NCBI GenBank assembly: GCA_034431315.1
Contig: DAOUDK010000064.1
Coordinates: forward strand, 1-22,179
Source: JAUWOY01 sp034431315
GTDB taxonomy: Bacteria; Chloroflexota; Anaerolineae; VGOG01
Direction of reading: 5' to 3'
DNA length: 22,179 nt
The notes under the pieces were generated by a model that searched no databases, was not told the origin of the DNA, and saw only the letters and a list, made by a program, of their open reading frames with translations. Below are positions 7,421-14,695 of this stretch, piece after piece. A program made the position numbers and the translations under genes. Every line of letters starts with the position of its first letter. The first letter of the stretch is position 1.

Positions 7421-8180
7421 AGGGTTCGGCTCCTTTACGAAAGGCCAGGGTGAGCCCGGCAAACTGCGAGAACTTCCTCACTATATCATCCCGGGCAAGG
7501 CCACCTTCCTCGAAGGTTTGGGCCAGGGATATGGCGTTGGCGCCGTCCATGGGCCCCCTGCATCCGTAGCAGATCCTCCCGTTGGAGGGGCACAGGGGCC
7601 AGCATCCGGCGACGGTCACCGGGCCCATGCACGTCTCCCCTTTGGCGACCAGTAGACAGGTATTCCCCTGAAGTTTGCAGTCCACACAGACGGAATAGCG
7701 CTCAAAGACGGGCCTTCTCCCTAAAAGCGTCGCGCTGAAAAGCTCCAGGAACTCCGGCTCGCTTATGGGGCATCCTCTGAGATAGGCATCAACCTTCACG
7801 TAGGCGTCCACAGGGTGGGCCTTGAGGGAATGGATGAGGGAGGTATCCCGATAGACCCTCTTCTGTATCTCCAACTCAGGAGTTCGGTTTTTGATGGAGG
7901 GTATGCCCCCGTCAACGGCACAAGCGCCCATAGGAACCAGGAGGCGAGAATTTTCCCTTATCCGCTTTACCTGGTCAACCTGCTCTGACGAGGTGATCGC
8001 TCCGTCTATCAAGGCCATGTCGAAGGGCCCCTCTTCTGAGCCTCCACTCTTGCCCATCATAAAATAGACCAACTCCACCGCCGCGAGAACCTCAAGGATG
8101 TGCTCCTGGAAGTAAAGGAACTGAAATTGGCAGCCGGCACAGGATGTGAACTTGAATATGCCTATCCTCAATTTATCCAC
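7413..8180 (-). CDS. hydD: [NiFe] hydrogenase small (delta) subunit
   Basis: The iron-sulfur small subunit that carries electrons from the NiFe site to the flavin subunit. The proximal-cluster motif is TSCAGCQ (C14, C17), followed by GACAVDGG and RGCPISE, and a cysteine-rich C-terminal third (CVDCKLQGNTC, ETCMGP, GCWPLC, CYGCRGP) that binds additional [4Fe-4S] clusters. The start is uncertain. GTG at 8180 has a GAGGAG site 9 bases away and gives a family-like N-terminus (M/V-DKLRIGIFKFTSC). An ATG at 8189 touches the same site with no spacing, and the open frame reaches 8288 inside the gamma gene. It overlaps the large subunit gene by 8 bases. Confidence 0.93.
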   Translation of the reverse strand: MDKLRIGIFKFTSCAGCQFQFLYFQEHILEVLAAVELVYFMMGKSGGSEEGPFDMALIDGAITSSEQVDQVKRIRENSRLLVPMGACAVDGGIPSIKNRTPELEIQKRVYRDTSLIHSLKAHPVDAYVKVDAYLRGCPISEPEFLELFSATLLGRRPVFERYSVCVDCKLQGNTCLLVAKGETCMGPVTVAGCWPLCPSNGRICYGCRGPMDGANAISLAQTFEEGGLARDDIVRKFSQFAGLTLAFRKGAEPYE

Positions 8181-8193
8181 CTGATGCATCTCC

Positions 8194-9045
8194 TCACAGC
8201 AAGGTATCGGGCAGCCCCCTGAGGGCTCGATAGGTAAACACGGGGCCATCCTGGCAGACGTACTTTGGGCCGATCTGACAGTGGCCACAATGCGCTATCC
8301 CGCACTTCATGCGCCTCTCCATGGACAGATACACCCGGCCCGGGGAAAAGCCCCTTTGCAGAAGCCCCCTCGCCACGAAGCGCATCATGATCTCCGGACC
8401 ACAGGTCAGGGCTATGCCGTTAGCCGGGGAGATCTCCACAGAGTCGAAGAGCCTGGTCACCACCCCTATCCCGTACTCCCAGGCCTCCCCCTCCGGCAGC
8501 CGGTCTACCGTCAGGAAAAGCCTGACCCCCTCCTGCTTACGCCACTCCGGAAATTCCTGGGTGTAGAGCATATCGTCAGGGGTACGCGCACCGTAGAGTA
8601 TCTCCAGGTATCCGAAATCGGCGCGATTCTCGAAGACATGGAAGATGAAAGGGCGAAGGGGTGCCAATCCGATGCCTCCGGCCACAATCAGGATGTCCTT
8701 GCCTTTGGCTTCCTCCATCGGCCAACTGGAGCCGTAAGGGCCCCTGATCATCACTTCATCGCCTTCCTCGAGGTTGGCCAGCGCCCTGGTGACGTTTCCC
8801 ACGGCCCTGATGGTGTGGTCGAAGGATTCCCTCACTTCGACTGGGCTCAGTGCAAGCCTGGAGGGCTCAGAGCTGATGGAGATGGGGGCCTCCCCCATGC
8901 CTGGCAGACCGACCATGTTGAACTGGCCGGGTTTGAAGGAGAATTCCCCGCCATCCTTCAGGACAAGGGTGTAGGTGAGGACATCGTAGGTCTCCCTTTT
9001 AATCGCCTCGATCACGGCGTCCTGGAGTTCAAGCGGGTTCCTCAT
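8194..9045 (-). CDS. hydG: Hydrogenase gamma subunit, FAD/NAD(P)-binding with 2Fe-2S
   Basis: A 283-residue diaphorase subunit of the ferredoxin-NADP reductase fold that links the hydrogenase clusters to NAD(P). A flavin-binding barrel spans about residues 1-105 (FKPGQFNMV, then GPYGSSWP). The nucleotide-binding half begins with VAGGIGLAPLRP (121-132) and includes ALTCGPEIMM. The C-terminal cysteines C248, C253, C256 and C264 (CGIAHCGHC...C) form the [2Fe-2S] site known in PyrK/HydG-type proteins. Its ATG overlaps the beta subunit stop (ATGA, 9042-9045), a sign of coupled translation. NADP is the usual partner in group 3b enzymes; this cannot be read from the sequence with certainty. Confidence 0.93.
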   Translation of the reverse strand: MRNPLELQDAVIEAIKRETYDVLTYTLVLKDGGEFSFKPGQFNMVGLPGMGEAPISISSEPSRLALSPVEVRESFDHTIRAVGNVTRALANLEEGDEVMIRGPYGSSWPMEEAKGKDILIVAGGIGLAPLRPFIFHVFENRADFGYLEILYGARTPDDMLYTQEFPEWRKQEGVRLFLTVDRLPEGEAWEYGIGVVTRLFDSVEISPANGIALTCGPEIMMRFVARGLLQRGFSPGRVYLSMERRMKCGIAHCGHCQIGPKYVCQDGPVFTYRALRGLPDTLL

Positions 9046-10136
9046 CCGGCATCACTCCTTATCTCCCTGATTATTTCCGTGATATCAATTCCCACTGGGC
9101 ACCAGGTGATACAGCGGCCACAGCCCACACAGCCGAAACATCCGTATTGCTCCATCCAATAGCTCATCTTGTGGCAGACGAACTGCCTCAGCCTGGAATC
9201 CCGCCCTGCCCGGAAGTTGCCGCCGTGCACCTGGGCAAACTCCGGATTGAAGCAGGAATCCCACGCCCTCTCTCTCACCCCTCTCTCTAAATCCAGCTCC
9301 GTCCGATCTATCATATCGTAGCAGTAACAGGTGGGGCAGACCATGGTGCAGTTGGCGCAGGCCAGGCATATATCCTTATACCTGGCCCACACGGGGTGCC
9401 TGAGGTTGCGGCGGAGGAGGTGGGGGAGGTGCTGGGTATCCACCCTTTTGGGCATCTCCCCTTCCAGAGCCCTCAACTTCCTCTCTTTGATCTCTCTATC
9501 CTGAGGACTGGCTTCCTCAAAAAAGGGGGCTTTCTTGAGCATCTCCTGGCCTGAAACGCTCCCTATCTCCACCAGATATCTGTCGTTCAAGTCAGTCAGG
9601 AGCAAGTCGTAGCCCTCCTCCAGGGAAGGGCCGAAGCCCATGGAAGCGCAGAAGCAGTTTTCCCCCACCCGGCTGCAGGTCAGGGCCACCAGAAGGGTGT
9701 TCTCCCTCCGAGCACGGTAATATCTGTCCTCGTAGCTTCCCAGGAATACTCTGTCCAGGATCAGGATGGCGTTCAAATCACAAGGATGGACACCGAAGAT
9801 GATCCGCTTCCTGCTCAACTCGGGCTCTACCTCCGTGAAACCCTCGCCTTTCCGAAAAGTGAATAGCTCCTCGCGGGGTGGATAGAGGAGGCCTTTGGGC
9901 GATAACATGGGGGTGATGTAGTTCAAGGCCAGCTCCTTCGCGGAGCCGACAGGGCGGAAAGCGATTTCCTCCCCTTTTTGGACAGGCCCGATGACTTCGT
10001 AATCCTGGATCAGGCTCCTCATCCAGGGAGCCAGGTCTGCCTTCCGCAGGATTTTAGCCTCCTCTTCTCGCTTGCGCGGCGATTTAGATACCACGTCGGG
10101 GCGGGGACGCCCCTCTATAGCAGGGTAGATAACCAC
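9042..10136 (-). CDS. hydB: Hydrogenase beta subunit, 4Fe-4S dicluster electron-transfer protein
   Basis: A 364-residue subunit homologous to sulfhydrogenase beta. Two ferredoxin-type clusters are visible: CLACANCTMVCPTC (C257, C260, C263, C267) and CFGCVGCGRCITWCP (C336, C339, C342, C346). Conserved family segments GVHPCDL (116-121), CFCASM and WDSCFNPEFAQVHGGNFR are present. The start is GTG at 10136 with a strong GAGGAGG site 7 bases upstream; it adds about 30 charged residues compared with archaeal homologues, so a shorter start is possible but lacks an equally good site. It is the first structural gene of the hydrogenase set and starts 18 bases after the GAF gene. Confidence 0.92.
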   Translation of the reverse strand: MVIYPAIEGRPRPDVVSKSPRKREEEAKILRKADLAPWMRSLIQDYEVIGPVQKGEEIAFRPVGSAKELALNYITPMLSPKGLLYPPREELFTFRKGEGFTEVEPELSRKRIIFGVHPCDLNAILILDRVFLGSYEDRYYRARRENTLLVALTCSRVGENCFCASMGFGPSLEEGYDLLLTDLNDRYLVEIGSVSGQEMLKKAPFFEEASPQDREIKERKLRALEGEMPKRVDTQHLPHLLRRNLRHPVWARYKDICLACANCTMVCPTCYCYDMIDRTELDLERGVRERAWDSCFNPEFAQVHGGNFRAGRDSRLRQFVCHKMSYWMEQYGCFGCVGCGRCITWCPVGIDITEIIREIRSDAG

Positions 10137-10154
10137 TTTGTGGCCTCCTCGGAT

Positions 10155-10739
10155 TTATAGCTCAGGTGGCCTCGCTCCCCAATCGTACCACCTCCACACA
10201 TCCCTGACGAGATCCTCGTAGTCCCTCTCGATATGCTCACGCAATCGGGCATTTTCGATAGCTATTGTCCCATGGCAAGCGAGGGTGTACAGAAGCTTTG
10301 TCTCATATTCGGTGAACTCGTGGGGGGCGGAGGTGTAAACCCGTATCACACCTATTGCTCTGCCCCTGATTCTCAAGGGGACGCAGAGCACGGAACATAT
10401 CCCCTCTTTTTTAGCCTCTTCGAGGTACTGAAATCTTACATCCCTGGTCACGTCGAGGATGGTTACCACCCTACCCGTCAGGGCCTCTCTGTCTATGGGG
10501 CTCTTCTCCACCTCCACCGGACCCTTTTTGAGGTACTCCTTGCTAAGGCCATAGGCAGCCACAATCTCCAGCCTTCGCTCCTCCTCATCCAGGAGCCTGA
10601 GGGAACCCGCCTTAACCTCCATGGACTCCACGGCGCTTTTCACGATTAAAGAGAGCACCTCCTGCAGATCAAAGACGGAGCTTATGGCGTGGCAAACCTC
10701 GCACAAAGCAGAGAGATACTGAGGTTCTAAAGGTTTCAT
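10155..10739 (-). CDS. Stand-alone GAF domain protein
   Basis: A 194-residue soluble protein with one GAF domain at about residues 10-170. Typical features are the N-terminal helix (LSALCEVCHAISSVFDLQEV), the core strand SLRLLDEEERRLEIVAAYGL, and SVLCVPLRIRGRAIGVIRVY near the ligand pocket. There is no kinase, cyclase, phosphodiesterase or DNA-binding region; the short tail ends WRWYDWGARPPEL. GAF domains bind small ligands such as cyclic nucleotides, haem or clusters, but the ligand here is unknown. Two cysteines (CEVC, residues 13-16) are close together and may be redox-active. ATG at 10739 has a GGGAGG site 8 bases upstream; an upstream ATG at 10760 lacks one. It is directly before hydB, so it may act on the hydrogenase or its expression. 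Confidence 0.85.
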   Translation of the reverse strand: MKPLEPQYLSALCEVCHAISSVFDLQEVLSLIVKSAVESMEVKAGSLRLLDEEERRLEIVAAYGLSKEYLKKGPVEVEKSPIDREALTGRVVTILDVTRDVRFQYLEEAKKEGICSVLCVPLRIRGRAIGVIRVYTSAPHEFTEYETKLLYTLACHGTIAIENARLREHIERDYEDLVRDVWRWYDWGARPPEL

Positions 10740-10777
10740 GGGATCGTCCTCCCTCTTCATCTGTTCTCACTTCCAAA

Positions 10778-10867
10778 TCACGGACTCACGGCGACCATAA
10801 CCCAAACGCTCTTGCGCTGCCCAGGCTGAATCTCCGCTGCCCTGGCGACCTTGACAAACTCCCCCAT
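10778..10867 (-). pseudogene. Truncated Rieske-ferredoxin-like ORF (29 codons)
   Basis: This small ORF sits in the gap between the selenoprotein PDO and the GAF gene. ATG at 10867 has a strong AAGGAGG site 5 bases upstream. The first 23 codons (MGEFVKVARAAEIQPGQRK, then SVWV) resemble the N-terminus of Rieske-type ferredoxin components, whose usual start is a similar EFVKVA...EIxPG segment. The sequence then breaks off into MVAVSP and a TGA, without the cysteine-histidine pairs of a Rieske cluster. It looks like the remnant of a deleted gene whose translation start has survived, but a genuine 29-residue peptide cannot be ruled out. Confidence 0.5.
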
Positions 10868-10895
10868 CTGTCCCTCCTTGGTTGAGGCTACAGCG

Positions 10896-11546
10896 CTAGT
10901 CCCCTTTTGCCGTCGCTTTCATGACCTGCGCCAGGAAGAGAGGCTCAGGCTGCGCTCCCTCGAACTCCACCACCTCGTTCACCACCGTCTTAGGAACGCC
11001 GAAGACGTTGTATTTGTGCACCAGGTGGGGAAACTCCGAGCTCTCCACCATGTCCGCCCGTACCACGTCGCTCTCGATAGCCATCCTCTGTGCCAACTGC
11101 ACAGCCATGGGGCAGTATGGTCAGGTCGGGGTGACGAAGACCTGGAGGTGGAGGGGATCCTTCAGCCCCCTCAGGGCCTCCTTGGTCTTCGCGGCCAGGC
11201 CCGACTCCCCCGCCGAGACGGCCTTGATGGCTTCGATGAGCGAGGTGAACTCATAGCCTGCGGGCACACCGTAGAAGCGGACCCCGTAGTCCTTCTCCCC
11301 CTCCACGGCGATGGCCGGGATCTTGTCCACCCCGTAGCGCTCGACCACCTCCTTGTCCAGGACGAAGTCGTGCACCTCGATATCCAACTTGTCCGAGAGA
11401 GAAGCCACCTCCTGAGCGAGAGAGGTGTTCTCGCGGCAGTGCGCACACTCGAACTCCTGGGTGAAGACCACCAGCTTCACCTTCCCTGGCAGTTCCTCGA
11501 ACTCCTTCTGCACGCTGTTGCGAACGTCTTCACTTAAAATAGACAT
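10896..11546 (-). CDS. Selenocysteine-containing protein disulfide oxidoreductase (PDO, two thioredoxin folds)
   Basis: Two adjacent frames (11546-11121 and 11108-10896) are one 216-residue gene interrupted only by an in-frame TGA at 11121-11123. The first thioredoxin fold carries CAHC (C34, C37, in VVFTQEFECAHCREN). The second carries VFVTPT-U-PYCPMAV, where U142 takes the place of the first cysteine of the CPYC site of this family. Homology runs unbroken across the TGA: strand before it, helix and cis-proline motif (VFGVPKTVVNE) after it. A SECIS-like hairpin follows. ATG at 11546 has a GGAGGTG site. PDO proteins reduce or form disulfides and act with NAD(P)H reductases in thermophiles; a selenolate would make the site a stronger reductase. 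Selenocysteine genes (selA, selB, selC, selD) must exist elsewhere and are not in the window. Confidence 0.88.
11081..11110 (-). promoter_or_regulatory. Predicted bacterial SECIS hairpin
   Basis: On the coding strand, starting 10 bases after the UGA, is CCAU-GG-CUGUGC-AGUUG-GCACAG-AGG-AUGG. It folds as a 4-bp lower stem (CCAU/AUGG), a small internal loop (GG/AGG), a perfect 6-bp upper stem (CUGUGC/GCACAG) and a 5-base apical loop AGUUG. The loop lies 23-27 bases after the UGA and has a G in its second position, as described for bacterial SECIS elements recognised by SelB. It lies inside the coding sequence, as bacterial SECIS must. Confidence 0.75.
11121..11123 (-). other. In-frame UGA read as selenocysteine
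   Basis: TGA at codon 142 of the PDO gene, in ACC-TGA-CCA-TAC-TGC (T-U-P-Y-C). Other genes in the window, such as rubredoxin and the nitroreductase, use TGA as an ordinary stop, so the codon has not been reassigned genome-wide to tryptophan or glycine. Confidence 0.85.
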
Positions 11547-11602
11547 TTTTCACCTCCATTTTTAGTATGGCCTTTCGGCGCTATTTTAGCTTCGCTCACC
11601 TC

Positions 11603-12787
11603 TTAAGCAAAGTTGCGCTCTTTGTGCTTCTCCGCGATGGTGGCCGCCAGGCGATTCAGGGCCTCGAAATCCTCCCCTCTGGGGAACCCCTTGACGATAA
11701 CTGGCTCCAGTACCTCCACCTTCAGGTTGGAGAGCATCCCCACGAGCTGGTCAACCATCTTGCTGCCCCAGCCGTAGGAGCCGACGATGGAGACGAACTG
11801 CAACTTCGGCCGCAAAGCGTTCGCCAGGTAGGCCGCGTAGACGACGTTGGGATGGGCTCCGGTCAGGACCGTCGGTGTCCCCACGACGAGGGTGGCCGCG
11901 TCCACCAGGGCCATCGCCAGCTCGCCGATGTCCGTCGCGGCCAGGTCGAACCGTTTTACGCCGACCCCCTTTTCGATCAAGGCCTCCACGAAGTATTCCA
12001 CCATCTTTCGGGTACTGCCGTGCATGGAGATGTAGGGGAGGACCACGACGTTCTTTGGCGGGGCGAAAACCCAGTCCCGATACGCTTCGAGGATGAATTC
12101 GGGGCGATGGTAGAGGGGCCCGTGGCTGGGGGCGATGAGCTCTATCTCGTAGCCCTCCAGCTTCTGCAAGTTCTTCTCGATGGCCTTTCTAAAGGGCATC
12201 ATGATCTCGGCATAATACCGCTTGGCCGCCTCGTAGACCCGCGCCTCGTCGGTGGCGTAGAGGTCCGACGTCGCCAGGTGGGAGCCGAAGAAATCGCAGG
12301 GGAAGAGTATCTTGTCCTCGCGGAGATAGGTTAGCATGGTCTCCGGCCAGTGGACCCAGGGGGCGTGGATGAACTCGAGGGTTTTGTCCCCCAGCGAGAG
12401 GGTCTCCTTATCGTCCACGGCGATGAACTTTTCCTCGGGAATGAGGAGCAGGTGCATCAGCATCCCTTTGCCCTTGGGCGTCGTCACCACCTTTGCCGTG
12501 GGGAATTTCTCCAACATGTGGGGCAGGGAGCCCGAATGGTCCTGCTCGGCGTGATTGGCGACGATGTAATCTATGCTCTCGACGCCGAGGTTGTCCAGCC
12601 GCTCAACCAGCACGTGCTCCATGGTGGGGTCCACCGTGTCTATCAGCGCCGTCTTCTCGCTGCCCCTGACCAGATAGGCGTTGTAGCTCGTGCCATCGGG
12701 AAGGGGGATGAGCTCGTCGAAGAGCCTCCTGTCCCAATCAATGGCTCCTATCCAGTAGATATTGTCTTTGAGCTCTCTTGCTCGCAT
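11603..12787 (-). CDS. Flavodiiron protein (A-type flavoprotein, rubredoxin:oxygen oxidoreductase type)
   Basis: A 394-residue flavodiiron protein that reduces O2 to water and, in some members, NO to N2O. The metallo-beta-lactamase-like domain (about 1-245) has the di-iron ligands H79, E81, D83 and H84 (NHAEQDHSG), H146 (HWPETM), D165 (CDFFGSH) and H222 (APSHGPLY). The flavodoxin domain (about 250-394) starts with VVVLPYISMHGSTRKM and contains GTPTVLTGAHP and VGSYGWGS for FMN. There is no fused rubredoxin or reductase domain, so it needs an external donor, most likely the rubredoxin at 5986-6147. ATG at 12787 has an AAGGAGG site 7 bases upstream. It precedes the PDO gene by 56 bases. Confidence 0.95.
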   Translation of the reverse strand: MRARELKDNIYWIGAIDWDRRLFDELIPLPDGTSYNAYLVRGSEKTALIDTVDPTMEHVLVERLDNLGVESIDYIVANHAEQDHSGSLPHMLEKFPTAKVVTTPKGKGMLMHLLLIPEEKFIAVDDKETLSLGDKTLEFIHAPWVHWPETMLTYLREDKILFPCDFFGSHLATSDLYATDEARVYEAAKRYYAEIMMPFRKAIEKNLQKLEGYEIELIAPSHGPLYHRPEFILEAYRDWVFAPPKNVVVLPYISMHGSTRKMVEYFVEALIEKGVGVKRFDLAATDIGELAMALVDAATLVVGTPTVLTGAHPNVVYAAYLANALRPKLQFVSIVGSYGWGSKMVDQLVGMLSNLKVEVLEPVIVKGFPRGEDFEALNRLAATIAEKHKERNFA

Positions 12788-12804
12788 TGTTTCCTCCTTA
12801 ATCT

Positions 12805-12832
12805 GTTCTATTCAGCTACGTCCTTTTATCAA
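12805..12832 (-). promoter_or_regulatory. Possible sigma70-like promoter before the flavodiiron gene
   Basis: In the 73-base gap before the flavodiiron gene, the minus strand reads TTGATA, 16 bases, TAGAAC. The -35 matches consensus at five of six positions, the -10 at four. It would give the flavodiiron-PDO-hydrogenase part an internal start in an otherwise closely spaced gene series. Weak evidence. Confidence 0.3.
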
Positions 12833-12860
12833 CCAGGCCCCCACGCGGGCAGGAAGTTAA

Positions 12861-13556
12861 CTACCCTGTTTCCCACAGGGCCACCAGCAGCGGGGCAATG
12901 GCCAGAGCGGGCAGGAAGCTGGCCACCCTGACCCGCTTTATCTCCAGGAGCAAGAGGCCAATCCCCAGGATCATGACCCCGCCGGTGGCCGCCATCTCCG
13001 TTATCATGGCGTCGCTGAGAATGGCCTGGAAGTGAGAAGCCCCCAGGGTCAGAATTCCCTGGTAAACGAGCACTGTGATGGCGGAGAAGGTCGCCCCCAT
13101 TCCCATCGAGGCGGCGAAGGCCAGGGAAGAAAAGCCATCCAGCACGCTCTTTATGGCCAGCAGGGTGTAATCGCCCGACAGGCCGTCCTGAATGGAGCCC
13201 AGGACGGTCATCGGCCCCACGCAAAAGACCAGGCTGGCGGTGACGAAGCCTTTGGTGAATTCACCCCGCGCCAGGAAGGGGAACCGGCTAGCTTTAGCCT
13301 CCAGCCACTTCCCGGCCCCGTCCAGCCGCTCTTCCAGCCGCCACCACTCCCCCAGTATGCCGCCTATGACGATGCTCACCAACACCAGCACGAAATTCTC
13401 CGTGGTGAGGGCCATACTCATCCCCACCGCCAGAGTAACCAGGCCCACTCCCTGCATGATGACACGACGGATGCGGGAAGGCAGTCTCTCACCCAACAGG
13501 GTGCCCAGAGTGCCGCCTGCTACCACGGAGATCACGTTTATCACAGTGCCCGTCAT
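12861..13556 (-). CDS. DUF554 family membrane protein
   Basis: A 231-residue integral membrane protein of the DUF554 (YdfK/YqgA-like) family, with about six to seven hydrophobic segments. The N-terminal signature MTGTVINVISVVAGGTLG is characteristic, followed by LVLVSIVIGGILGEWW, ASLVFCVGPMTVLGSIQDG and VLDGFSSLAFAASMGMG. The family is sometimes described as a possible transporter, but its substrate is unknown. It starts 16 bases after the iron-sulfur flavoprotein gene; the upstream AGGAAG lies almost against the ATG, so translation may be weak or coupled. Its presence among oxygen-defence genes does not by itself assign a role. Confidence 0.88.
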   Translation of the reverse strand: MTGTVINVISVVAGGTLGTLLGERLPSRIRRVIMQGVGLVTLAVGMSMALTTENFVLVLVSIVIGGILGEWWRLEERLDGAGKWLEAKASRFPFLARGEFTKGFVTASLVFCVGPMTVLGSIQDGLSGDYTLLAIKSVLDGFSSLAFAASMGMGATFSAITVLVYQGILTLGASHFQAILSDAMITEMAATGGVMILGIGLLLLEIKRVRVASFLPALAIAPLLVALWETG

Positions 13557-13572
13557 CTTCCTGAATCACCCT

Positions 13573-14148
13573 TCACTTCATTTCTTCCTCGACGAGCCTT
13601 TTCCCGAGAAGGTAGGCATCCTTCAAAGCCGTGGGATGCTCCTTGATCTCGCCCTTCCTGTCCACGCCGGAGAAAAGGAGCTCTGCCCAGTACGTTACGT
13701 CAATAGTGAGAAAGAGATTCTTTACCGTAGCCGTGGCGTGTTCGAAGAGATCAGGAAACTTGGTCCCGCCAGTGGAGATGAAAATCCCTTTTCTTTTCTC
13801 GGCGGCAATTCTTCTTTTGAGAACGTATTTCCGATTCCAAAAGACCTGACAGCGATCAATCATCGCTTTGGCCTGAGCGGTGACCCCGTAGAAGAAGATG
13901 GGAGAGGCCAGGACGAGAGCATCCAGACTCTCGATCTCCGGGTAGATCAACCCCATGTCGTCCTTCACCACACACTCCCCCTCTGCCAGACATCCATCGC
14001 AGTGAAGGCAGGGAGAGATATTCATCCTGGAGAGGATGAATAGGCGGGTCTCGGCCCCGGCTTCCTCCGTCCCTCGCAACACCTCCCTCAGGAGAGCTTC
14101 GGTGTTGCCTCCCCTGCGGGGGCTTCCGGAAATCCCTATCACCTTCAT
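13573..14148 (-). CDS. Iron-sulfur flavoprotein (NADPH-dependent FMN reductase family)
   Basis: A 191-residue flavodoxin-fold protein. The FMN phosphate loop is GISGSPRRGGNTEALL near the N-terminus. The compact cysteine motif CLHCDGCLAEGEC (Cx2Cx2Cx5C) matches the [4Fe-4S] motif of archaeal and anaerobic bacterial iron-sulfur flavoproteins, where it is known to bind the cluster. Later segments SPIFFYGVTAQAKAMIDRCQ and STGG bind FMN. In methanogens such proteins reduce O2 or H2O2 with ferredoxin, which fits the context. It starts 7 bases after the ferritin-like gene, so the two are very likely co-expressed. Confidence 0.88.
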   Translation of the reverse strand: MKVIGISGSPRRGGNTEALLREVLRGTEEAGAETRLFILSRMNISPCLHCDGCLAEGECVVKDDMGLIYPEIESLDALVLASPIFFYGVTAQAKAMIDRCQVFWNRKYVLKRRIAAEKRKGIFISTGGTKFPDLFEHATATVKNLFLTIDVTYWAELLFSGVDRKGEIKEHPTALKDAYLLGKRLVEEEMK

Positions 14149-14155
14149 GGTCTTC

Positions 14156-14629
14156 CTACAACATCTTTGCCAGGCGGCGCAGGTGAGCCTTCTCCTCCAG
14201 GATGATGTCGGAGATAGCCCCTCGTTCCGCCTCGCTCACCATCTCGCGCAGGTCGTAGAAGAACAACAGGGTGTCCTTCTCGAAGCCCATCGCCGCTCGC
14301 AGGGCCGTCTCCCGATCCTGGGACCGCTTGGCCAACGTCAATCCCTTATCCGGCCCAGCGAACAGGGCACTAGCGAGTGCGGCCTGGAGATAAGCCTGAT
14401 ACTCGTCGTACTGGATACCGACATAGGACAGGTCGGGGTCTGGCTTCACCTCTTCCAGCATCTTCTGGAACGCCCAATAGTGTCCTCGCTCCTGATCAGC
14501 CAGATCCTCGAAAAGCGCCTTCACTTCGGGATCGGCGCTTTTCGCAGCCACTTCGTTGTAAAAGGTCTCGCCGTTCTTTTCGATCTCCATTGCCCATTTG
14601 AGGGCTTCGGCAGCAGTTAAAAAAGCCAT
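14156..14629 (-). CDS. Ferritin-like (rubrerythrin erythrin-domain) protein
   Basis: A 157-residue four-helix ferritin-like protein. The first half has MEIEKNGETFYNEVA and DQERGH (ExxH); the second has MGFEKDTLLFFYDL and LEEKAH (ExxH), so both di-iron half-sites look complete. It lacks the C-terminal rubredoxin-like domain of true rubrerythrins. It is only distantly similar to the pair at 1506-2000 and 4202-4768, whose linker motif KPLFP it lacks. ATG at 14629 has a GGAGGG site. It is the first gene of the long series that continues through the hydrogenase; no clear promoter is visible in the 66 bases upstream. Predicted role: iron binding or peroxide reduction. Confidence 0.88.
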   Translation of the reverse strand: MAFLTAAEALKWAMEIEKNGETFYNEVAAKSADPEVKALFEDLADQERGHYWAFQKMLEEVKPDPDLSYVGIQYDEYQAYLQAALASALFAGPDKGLTLAKRSQDRETALRAAMGFEKDTLLFFYDLREMVSEAERGAISDIILEEKAHLRRLAKML

Positions 14630-14695
14630 TCTGTTCCCTCCATTATTGATATGCAGATCGCCCCAGACCGCTTGGCGCGCTCCACCATTTCCACT

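Noticed and set aside
10896..11546. Two separate genes, a 141-residue thioredoxin-like protein and a 70-residue fragment, or a pseudogene with a nonsense mutation
   Set aside because: The only disruption is a TGA at the catalytic cysteine, the frame is unchanged, the second active site is otherwise intact, and a SECIS-like hairpin follows. The 70-residue piece would start inside the motif, without its own ribosome site.
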